Assembly: GCA_033002965.1 (NCBI GenBank)
Contig: JAURVB010014527.1
Span: 1 to 64,000 of the forward strand
Origin: Piper betle
Taxonomy: Eukaryota > Streptophyta > Magnoliopsida > Piperales > Piperaceae
Length of the DNA: 64,000 nucleotides
Reading direction: 5' to 3'
A program made the translations under genes and the position numbers. The notes beneath the pieces are model-generated. The model saw only the letters and a list, made by a program, of their open reading frames with translations, ran no database searches and was not told where the DNA came from. Positions 55,140 through 64,000 of this stretch are shown here, piece by piece. The number at the start of each line of letters is the position of its first letter. Within the stretch, counting starts at the first letter, position 1.

Positions 55140-56396
55140 ACTAAATCCAATCATGAAGGATGTTTTCAAGAAAGAAATCATCAAGTGGCTTGATGCAAGT
55201 ATAATTTTTCCTATTTTTGATAGTTCTTGGGTGAGTCCTGTGCAGCGTGTACCTAAGAAGGGCATTATGACTATTGTAACAAATGAGAAAAATGAATTAA
55301 TTCCCACAAGGACAGTGACGAGATGGAGAGTATCCATGGATTATAGAAAACTCAACAAAGCTACCAGAAAAGATCACTTTCCATTACCATTCATTGACCA
55401 AATGTTGGATAGGCTAGCAGGCAAACAGTTTTACTGTTTCCTTGATGGATATTCGGGATACAATCAAATTGTGATCCTCCCAGAGGATCAAGGGAATACA
55501 ACCTTCACATGTCCGTACGATACATTTGCATTTTGAAGGATGCCATTTGGCCTTTGCAATGCTCCAGCCACTTTTTAGCGATGCATGATGGTGATTTTTT
55601 CAGACATGGTGGAACATGGAATGGAGGTATTGATGGACGATTTCTCTATTTTTGGTGATACTTATGATAATTGTTTATAGATTTTTCATCGGGTACTCCA
55701 CCGATGTGAAGACACCAATTTGGTTCTCAATTGGGAGAAGTGTCATTTCATGGTACAAGAGGGAATTGTTTTGGGTCACAGAGTATCCAACAAGGGCTTG
55801 GAAGTGGATAGAGCAAAGATTGAAATAATTGAAAAACTGTCCATCTCAACATCAATTAAAGGAGTTTGAAGTTTTCTCGGGCATGCAGGTTTTTATCGCC
55901 ATTTTATTAAAGATTTTTCTAAAATTGCTAAGCCACTCTCTAATTTGTTAGAAAAAGATGTTGTTTTGATATAAATGCTAAGTGTTTAGAAGCTTTTGAA
56001 GCCTTAAAAGCCCATTTAATTTCTTCTCCAATACTTGCTTGCCCCGATTGGAATTTACCATTCGAGCTAATGTGTGATGCCAGTGATTATGCACTTGGTG
56101 CTGTTTTGGGGCAACGAAAAGATAAACTTTTTCACACAATTTATTATGTAAGCATGACACTCAATGAAGCTCAATTGAATTACACTACCACTGAAAAAGA
56201 ATTGTTAGCTGTTGTGTACGCCTTTGAGAAATTTCGATCTTATCTCATTTGTACTAATGTAATTGTTTATACAGATCATGCAGCTCTTAAATATCTATTT
56301 GAGAAAAAAGATGTCAAACCAAGGTTAATTCGATGGGTACTCCTACTACAAGAGTTTGATTTGGTAATCAAAAGACCGAAAAAGGTCCAAAAATAA
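55140..56396 (+). pseudogene. gypsy reverse transcriptase and RNase H, interrupted
   Basis: Reverse transcriptase blocks WVSPVQRVPKKG, WRVSMDYRKLNKAT, FYCFLDGYSGYNQI, RMPFGLCNAPATF and the catalytic VLMDDFSIFG. RNase H begins [15 protein letters not shown] (56070) and includes [20 protein letters not shown] and [10 protein letters not shown]. Stops at 55534, 55576, 55678 and 55867, and a frameshift near 55970. Confidence 0.9.
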
Positions 56397-56479
56397 AGTA
56401 GTTGATCATCTTTCTCGACTCGAGAAAGGAAGTTTAGAAGACCCTTCACTCTAGATTAATGACTATTTTCCGGATGAAC

Positions 56480-57800
56480 AACTTTTAAAGGTATCACATT
56501 CTCCCATTCCTTGGTTTGCTGATTATGTGAATTTTCTTGCTTGTCAGGTACTTCCTCCCGATTTGACATCTCACCAAAAGAAGCGGTTCCTCCATGATGT
56601 GCGTGCTTATATATGGGATGAACCTTTCTTGTTCAAACGCTGTAGTGACCAAGTTATTCAGAGGTGTGTGTCGGACAAAGAGATAGATAGCATTCTCCAT
56701 CATTGTCACTCCTCCGATTATGGTGGTCATTTTGGTGGAGCGCGGACCGTGATGAAAATTCTTCAATCTTGATTTTATTGGCCTACTTTATTTAAAGACT
56801 CACATCTTTTTGTTTTGCAGTGTGATCGTTGTCAAAGAGTGGGAAATATCTCACGTCGGCAAGAAATGCCACTTACTAACATTTTAGAAGTGGAACTTTT
56901 TGATGTCTGGGGAATTGATTTTATGGGACCATTCATACCATCTTATCAGAATCTGTATATCCTGTAGCGGTCGATTATGTATCAAATGGGTGGAAGCAGC
57001 TGCTTTCCCAACTAATAATGCTAATGTGGTGTTGAAATTCTTGAAAAAGCATATTTTTACTCGTTTTGGCACTCCTAGAGCTATTATTAGTGATGAGGGT
57101 ACACATTTTTGTAATCGTCAATTTGATATTTTGTTGCAGAAATATGGGATCAAGCATAAAGTAGCCACAACTTATCACCCCCAAACAAGTGGACAAGCTG
57201 AAATTTCTAATAGGGAAATTAAAAGAATTTTAGAAAAGACTGTTTGCCCTCCCGAAAGGATTGGTCTATGCGTTTGGATGATGCTTTATGGGCGTATAGG
57301 ACAGCTTATAAAACACCACTTGGAATGTCTCCATACTGGTTGATTTTTGAAAAGCTTGTCATCTTCCAGTGGAGCTCGAACATAATGCATACTGAGCTAT
57401 TAAAAAGTTAAATTTTGATATGAAGGCATGTGGGGAAAAAGACTTCTTCAATTAAATGAGCTAGATGAGTTCCGAATGGAAGCATATGAAAGTGCCAAAC
57501 TGTATAAGGAAAAGACAAAGAAGTGGCATGATCAGAATATTTCCCGTCGTACTTTTCAACTCGGACAATAGGTATTATTATTTAACTCAAGGTTGAAATT
57601 GTTATCAGGAAAATTGAAATCGCGATGGTCTGGCCCTTTCGTCATCCGACAAGTATTTCCCCATGGAGCTCGTGGAAATTTATAAGGAAGGTTCATGTGC
57701 AAGTTTTAAAGTTAATGGGCAAAAACTTAAGCCTTACTTTGGAGGTAATGTTCTTGTATACCAAACCTCCATTACTTTCTCCCCACATTAGGTATGTTAG
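56480..57800 (+). pseudogene. gypsy integrase, interrupted
   Basis: The zinc-binding HHCHSSDYGGHFGGARTVMK leads to CDRCQRVGNIS. The catalytic core shows [11 protein letters not shown], then [14 protein letters not shown] and [19 protein letters not shown]. Stops near 56770 and 56965 and later frameshifts. The C-terminal SRWSGPF block is near 57625. Confidence 0.88.
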
Positions 57801-58727
57801 AATAGTCTAGCTGATGACTATAAATTTAGCGCTTCATGGGAGGCAACCCATGTTTTTGGTATATTTTTCATAATATAGATTATTTAGTTTTTAATTCGGG
57901 AGTTTATAGTTTGTTTCATTTTAGTTTTATCCCTTCTAATTACTTTGTTTTAACAGGGAAGTCCTTTTACTTTGTCATTTTGAGTCTAATTTTTTTAGCA
58001 TTGGGACAATGCATTGTTTAAGTTTGGGGGGTTTACTTGATGTTAAAATTAATTAGGAGTTCTTAGTAGTATTTTTTTATGTTTCTTTCATTAATTTTCT
58101 TCTTTATTTCATACGACTCATCCAACTTATTAATTTATTCAATGATAGAAGCGTTCGTTATTTTTCTTTGTTTGATAATAAAATATGAAGAGATTCTATG
58201 GGTGTCTATATTGTGAGTTGAGTTATGAATATTTTTCCCTATATAATTTTTATGTAACTCCCAACTTTGATTTTAATGATGCTTAGATGATGTTTATGCT
58301 ATTGTTAATAAAATTGAAGAAAGTGATCTAGAATTCTAGTAAAAATTTTCTTAAGGCAAAATCATAGGTAACTTGTCATGATTGAATTGATGTAGGTGAG
58401 TTTGTTGAGGCCCTTTCAATCTATCCTTATATATCCTTGTTTCAGCCAATTTTGAGCCATAAAGTTAACTTGTTCTGCTTGTTTTTGTATGATATTAGCA
58501 GACTTGACCTTTATTTCATTTTATTTTATTCTTGTTTGTTAATTATCCTAACCTAAAACCTTAGTGATTGACTTTTTCCAAAGTTGGAATTGATTGATTA
58601 CTAAATGAGAATGATATCTTGGGGTATGAAGGATTTGAAAAAAAATGAAAATTTTTTTATGAAGTGTTGAAATTGTACAAGTCAAAGAAAAGAATACGAA
58701 AGATGAGTTAAAAAAAAGAAAAAAGTG

Positions 58728-60091
58728 TTCTGAGTGGACGGCTCGGATCTTGCCACATAACACGATTTGAACATCCGACAACTCGTGGCTTAGTGGCGGG
58801 CCCACCTATGGGTATATACAATATACATAAGGACGGAAAGCTTGTATTGAGATCGTCTAAATTCAAAACTGACTCGACTCATAAAATCAATGCTATAATT
58901 TGAACCGGGCAAACCACAAACGGGTAAAACCCTTAGGTGGTACTCATGAATAGCCGGTCACGAGGTGATCATTGGGGTGCCAGTCTCGTGGCTAGGGGTG
59001 AGGGGAGATTCGTCGGCAGCGAGCCGAACTAGGGGCCGCACTATGGGTGTAAAGCTTTGAAAATGTGGGCAATCTCTGGAAATCAAATGGAGAATGCTAG
59101 GGTTGAGTGAACGGTTCAAATTTTGCCACATGGCACGATCAGAGTGTTCGGCAACTTAGTGGCCTAGTGGGGCCCACCTATGGGTGTGCATAATATACAT
59201 ATGGATGGAAATCACAGACTGAGACCGTTTAAAGTCGAAACTAACTCAAGTCCTGAAAGTGACTCTGTAGTCGGGAATCGAGGCAAGAAAACGAAACGTG
59301 CCTCGAACCCTAAACTCAATCACGTGAAATCTACGATCTAATTAAGCAGGGCCCACAGGAGCACAATCCAATGATATAAAATCCCTATGGTGCTTGTAAT
59401 GAGATACCCTAAAAATCCAAAATGGATACTAAATGCTGAAACAATCTAGATTTCGGCCTAAAACCCTAGCTAACATATACAAAGAAATCTATATACCTCG
59501 GTATACATTGATAACTCATGTTTTTATCATCTGGTTATTGGGCATACTCAGCCATTATAACATCCTCATACGGCCATTTTGGCCCATATTCATAGTCTGA
59601 AAACTAGTCTAGCTTGATCTCTTTCGAACCAACTCGACATAGACCTGAACTAGAAAAATTACAATCAGGCAAAACTCTCACCCGAAGTTGGGATTTTTCA
59701 TACTCAATCAAACTGGGCCCATAGGGGCACAATCTAGGGATTCAAAATTTTTATGCTACATGCAAATGAAAAACCCACAAAATCCCAAGCGGATACTAAA
59801 TGCTCAACGGCCTAGATCTAGGCTTAAAACCCTAGCTAGCACACACAAAAATCATTTGTATACATCGTGTATAAATTGATAATTCATGCTCTACTGTATC
59901 ATAATTAAACTATCATTTTTATGTTGGCATACTCAGCTTCCATAACATGTTCATATGGCCATCTGGGCCCCATATTCATATTCTAAAAATTGGTCTGGTT
60001 GGAGCTCATTTGAACCAACTTGATACTGGCCCGAACCAGGAAAAATTACAATCAGGTAAAACCTTAACCCCAAGTTAGGCTTTTACAACCT
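58728..60091. repeat. LTR-like repeat blocks, first cluster
   Basis: A unit beginning AATCAAATGGAGAATGCTAGGG and ending near AAAATTACAATCAGG(T/C)AAAAC...TTTTACA occurs at about 59088-59695, partly at 59698-60091, and as a partial divergent copy at about 58728-58870. Shared phrases: CCCACCTA(T/C)(A/G)GGTAT, CCCTAAACTCAAT, GATACTAAATGCT, TTGATAACT. Probably LTR or 3' fragments of one retroelement family. Confidence 0.65.
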
Positions 60092-60600
60092 CTCCTCCTT
60101 ATAAAAATTCCATCTTCGGAATTTCTCACATCAATTGCGATCAAAGGACGCAATTGAGGATGTCATCTTGTTGGCAAACTAAACAAGTGGCTACAAATCA
60201 AGTCATAATAATAATAATAATAATAAAATAAATAAATAAATAAATAAATTTACTCATAGATAATTAGATAAATAATAAATACATGAACATAGATGATACA
60301 CTAATCATAAAATAATTATATAATTATACTATATAAATACATGGGTAAACACGAGTAATATCAACATATACTCGTGTTAGTAAAAATATAAATAATAAAT
60401 AATAAATAAACATATAAATAAATAATTTGATAAAGAAATAAATAAACAAATAGTTAATACTTAGTAATCGTGAATAATAATAATATTATAGTTATACAAT
60501 ACAAGAATACATAATTAAATACATATACATAATAACATACACGTAACAAATAAATAAATATATACAATTTAGTAAACATAAGAAAACTAATATTCATAAG
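60092..60600. repeat. AT-rich repeat shared with 63484-63760
   Basis: From about 60188, ATAATAATAATAA/AATAAATA microsatellite followed by AATACATGAACATAGATGATAC...ATAATTATATAATTATACTATATAAATACATG...ATACTCGTGTTAGTAAA, which recurs near 63484-63760. Confidence 0.65.
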
Positions 60601-61086
60601 TAGGGGTGCTAATTGAGCGAGCGAGCCGAGCTCAACATGTGTTCAAACTCGGCTCGAATAGTTCGAAACTCGTTCGGACTCAATTCGAGATCGAACGAGT
60701 TTTGGACATACATACTCGAGTTCAACTCGAATATCTTTTATGTGTTCGAGCTCAACTCGAGCTCAAATATACTTATCAAGGTGAACACTTACCATCACAA
60801 CTATCTTGCTTCTTTGTTATTATATTGCATATATATATATATATATAATATAATATAATATAATATAATATAATATAAAGACTATATTATTATATTATTT
60901 TATCGAGTCGAGTTCGAGTTATAATCGAGTCGAGTCGAGTCGAACAGGACCTTGCTCAAGCTCGGCTCGTAAGATTCGAGTTCGAATAGAGTTCGGGTCG
61001 AGCATTTAAATGTCGAGTTTCGAGTCGAGTCAAGCCGAGCCGAACGTTAAATACTCACGAGCTGGCTCGCTCAATTAGCAACCCTA
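60601..61086. mobile_element. hAT-type MITE, 486 bp, with 8-bp target duplication
   Basis: Terminal inverted repeats of 22 bp: TAGGGGTGCTAATTGAGCGAGC (60601-60622) and, at 61065-61086, the complement of TAGGGTTGCTAATTGAGCGAGC, one mismatch. Flanked by exact TTCATAAG on both sides (60593-60600 and 61087-61094), the 8-bp duplication of hAT elements. Inside are GAGTCGAGTCGAG and TATAATA simple repeats, and no coding sequence. Confidence 0.92.
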
Positions 61087-61094
61087 TTCATAAG

Positions 61095-61674
61095 TAAATA
61101 TAATATTAATATTAAAAAATAATCATGCAAACATTCGGCATATACGATAAACATATAAAAATAAATAAATAAATAATAATGAATAAATAAGTAAATAAAT
61201 AAATAAATAAAATATATAAAAATAATCATAACATTAAAATATGCTAAATAATGTGAATATGCAATTAAACTAATGTAAGGGTTATTGAATTACCAAAAAG
61301 GTAAAAAACGGCCCAAAATGGCTGAAAATGCGCTAAACTGAACTAAATCGAGCTGAACCATACTAAGTCGAATGGGCTGAACCAACTCGGTCTGGGTTCA
61401 CTGGACGATGGGCTGGGTTAACTAGGTGGACATGAGCATGATTGGCGGACTCGAACACAAGCTGACAGGCTGGTAAACAAGACAAAGCAGGTAGATGCGG
61501 ATGCAAATGCGACATACAGACAAACAGGCTGGACTGGGTGGTGGCGGTGCCCATCGCCAAAAAATGCTGACTGTGGCGTGACTGAGGCCGCCGCTGGTCG
61601 AGATCGACGGAGGAGAGGACGGAGAATGTGATGGCGGGGCCAAGGGTATACATTATCCAAAATCATGCGAAGGT
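61095..61674. other. simple repeats and a GC-richer spacer
   Basis: AATAAATA microsatellites to about 61260, then a GC-richer stretch (about 61340-61650) with overlapping minus-strand open frames that match no family I recognise. Confidence 0.45.
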
Positions 61675-62298
61675 CACTAAAAATCAAATGGAGAATGCTA
61701 GGGCTGACGTGGATGGCTCAGATCATGACCATGTGTCATGATCGGAACGTCTGCTGACTCGCCCTCTAGTTGAACCCACCTACAGGTATATATAATATAC
61801 ATATAAACGGAAAGCTTGGATCAAGACCAAAGTCAAAATTGAGTCGAGGCTCAAAAGTGACTCTATCGGCAGAAATCGATGCAAGAAGGCTAAATGGGCC
61901 TCTAACCCTAAACTCAATCAAGTTGGGCCCATTGGGACACAATCCGGTGATCCGAAATCTCTCTACTCCATGCAAATGAAATACCCTAAAAATCCCAAAC
62001 GGATAATAAATGCTTCAATAGCTTAGATTTAGGCCTAATACCCTGGCTAACTTATAAAAATTATATGTATATCACGCGTATACATTGATAACTAATGCTC
62101 TGCTATAGCCTAACTCAAGCAATCATTTACATGTCGGGCATACTCGGACACCATAACATGCCCATATGGTCATATGGGCCCATACTCATGGTCTAAAAAT
62201 TTGTCTGGCTTGAACTCGTTTGAATCGACTCGATACTGACCTGAACTAGGCAAAACTGAAATCAGGTAAAACCCTTACCTGAAGCTAGGGTTTTACAA
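61675..62298. repeat. LTR-like repeat block, second site
   Basis: Another full copy of the unit at 59088-59695: starts AAATCAAATGGAGAATGCTAGGG, ends GAAGCTAGGGTTTTACAA. Confidence 0.7.
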
Positions 62299-63483
62299 TT
62301 ACAATACAAAAGGAATTCAAAACAAATCCTAGTTACAATAAAAACTAAAACAATTCCTATTCTACGTTAAAAATAAAACAATCCTAATTACACTAGAATA
62401 ACAAAAAAATTAATATTGTAAAATAATTAGGGACAAGTGGTAGCACCGTATTAAAAGTTCTTACATTTATATATTAATATATAGATAGATATAGATAATT
62501 AGAGAATATGTATGTAACAACCCGATTTCGGTTCACCTAAGAACCGAATCAGAAGTGTTACGATCGAGTCGAGTCATGTTTAATATTGTTAGTCGGTAAG
62601 ACTTGATCAATAAAATAGATCGAAACAACCCGCTTGGTGTCATGAGAATGAAAAATATTGTTAAATATGCGTCAAAACACATCAAATATAAGTAAAAGTA
62701 AGAAAAGAAATAAATGTGTTAAGCTCAAGTGTGTAGCGTTTATCTGCCCTTCTACCAAAGTCGACTCAGGATTTGCAAGACCTACATATATTATATGAAA
62801 ATGTAAGTAACTAGTGTTACTAGTCGGAAAAATTACTAATACAATCTGGCAAATGGGTATTCCGTTACCCACGAAAACTTGTGAAACTTTAAGATTGCCT
62901 CACACTGGGCAGTAAGCAAACATACTTAAGCAAGTGCTGGCTTGCATACACAGCTAATATTGATATTCATACATACAATGCTTACTCCATAAAAATGCAC
63001 GTACTTATATAATATGCTTGGGGAAGAGGCTTGTATCATAAAGTTCTGGAGCTTAAGTTCGAAAACCAACAAGGGATCTTATCCTTATAGTTTTATTAAA
63101 CATGTGTAGAAAACACGACTAAATGACCTGACATCGGAGGGATCCGATAAATCACCGCCCATGCCGCCCTATGTATAAAATACGATTAAACTCGACAGGC
63201 AAGGAGTTAAGCAGAGTGGGAGAGTCTTAAGGACCTATGGTCCAAGCTCTAAGCATTTTTACACATCTACAGTGAGCTCGGACTCTGAGACCTACACCAG
63301 AACCACTGCTAAGCAAAATACTAATATCTCTATATGATGCATGTTTTACTAATATGTCTATATGATGCATGTTTTATTAATATCTCTATATGATGCATGT
63401 TTATGGTATGCGCTCATATCATTAATACATCCTAATAAAGAAAATAATGCTAACAAGGCTCTAACTAAACACCTTCCATGCAA
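62299..63483. other. probable retroelement LTR or untranslated region
   Basis: TGTAACAACCCGATTTCGG at about 62513 looks like an LTR start; no partner or coding region is in the window. Contains the triplicated 28-mer listed separately. Confidence 0.35.
63322..63403. repeat. 28-bp tandem repeat, three copies
   Basis: TAATAT(C/G)TCTATATGATGC followed by ATGTTTTA(C/T), repeated three times. Confidence 0.75.
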
Positions 63484-64000
63484 ATCAAGACATAATAATA
63501 ATAAATAAACAATAAATACACACAAAGATGATTAGGTAAATAACAAATACATGAACCTAAATAATACTCTAATCAAAAAATAATAATATAATTATACTAT
63601 ATAAATGCATGACTAAATACTAGTAAATATTATATATACTCGTGTTAGTAAACATATAAATAATTAAATAAACAAGCAAATAATTAATTAAATAAATCAT
63701 AGATAAATAAATAAATAAATGACTAATATTAATTAATCATGAAAAATAATAATATAAATTCAAAGAGCACAACATTGTCTTAAGCTATGTCTTAATATCT
63801 AATATGGAAATGGCTTTTCAACCATGCACAAAGAAAAAGTACAATATATTTATATAATCTGTTGTCTTTTAATACTCCATACTTCTATACCAATACGACA
63901 AATATATATTTGACGTGTTGGTGCTAATATAAATTATTATTGCCTTGGTTTATAATGAACATAGGGGCAAGATATAAATATGCGCCGATGGATGAATGCT
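63484..64000. repeat. AT-rich repeat, partner of 60188-60540, then nothing seen
   Basis: 63484-63760 matches 60188-60540 with divergence. 63761-64000 shows nothing recognisable. Confidence 0.55.

Larger units (their letters stand above)
51130..58730 (+). mobile_element. Ty3/gypsy retrotransposon, Athila-type, decayed, 3' LTR not found
   Basis: Order is 5' LTR, PBS, Gag, protease, reverse transcriptase, RNase H, integrase, which is gypsy order. After the integrase come GCGCTTCATGGGAGGCAACCCATG (about 57829-57852) and a purine tract AAGTTTGGGGGG (about 58020), both familiar from Athila-like elements. The 5' LTR start is uncertain. The right end runs into another repeat at about 58728. Many in-frame stops and several frameshifts mean no product. 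Confidence 0.85.

Noticed and set aside
61363..61687. Overlapping minus-strand frames of 73-96 codons
   Set aside because: Three frames overlap in a GC-richer patch inside repeats; no conserved motif.

Overview
The window reads as nuclear DNA of a flowering plant. Genes have many short exons with GT-AG introns, the gene families are plant-specific (GH1 beta-glucosidases, RLCK-VII kinase, F-box/PP2, VAMP72 R-SNARE, GT34 xylosyltransferase), and the spaces between them are AT-rich and full of LTR retrotransposons, hAT elements and a foldback element. I cannot name the species. No CRISPR array, operon or bacterial feature is present.

Layout. 1-2669: a young, internally deleted Ty1/copia element on the minus strand whose two LTRs look identical. 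2795-5156: a decayed GH1 beta-glucosidase (copy 1) with a solo copia LTR in intron 9. 6275-17311 and 17312-24216: a tandem segmental duplication. Each unit holds a complete-looking 12-exon GH1 gene (copy 2 at 8302-11451, copy 3 at 19350-22473) followed by the start of a PBS1-like kinase. Unit 1 also contains an old full-length copia insertion (12146-16467) and its kinase is cut off inside the glycine loop. Unit 2 runs into the complete kinase gene (23778-25622).

25.6-47 kb is a normal gene region: F-box/PP2 (27501-28855), VAMP72 (32185-33714), a hAT remnant (about 36.6-37.8 kb), a broken TPR gene of the MS5/SDI1 family (about 38.3-38.9 kb) and an XXT-like GT34 gene on the minus strand (45590-46893) with an apparent one-base frameshift. 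47-64 kb is repeat-dominated: a 2.7 kb foldback element with GC-rich arms, an AT-rich repeat core and a 9-bp target duplication (48208-50889), a decayed Athila-type Ty3/gypsy element (about 51.1-58.7 kb), LTR-like repeat blocks, and a 486-bp hAT-type MITE with perfect 8-bp target duplications (60601-61086).

How it fits together. The GH1 genes resemble the BGLU45/46/47 (monolignol glucoside) group. Their promoters carry an ACCTACC AC-type element next to the TATA box, which fits lignin or phenylpropanoid expression. Both intact-looking GH1 copies share a one-base shortfall at the exon 4/5 junction that only a shifted splice donor would repair. No wholly new system is evident. The most informative signals are the GH1-kinase co-duplication with conflicting divergence clocks, the shared frameshift with a tandem donor, and the foldback element.
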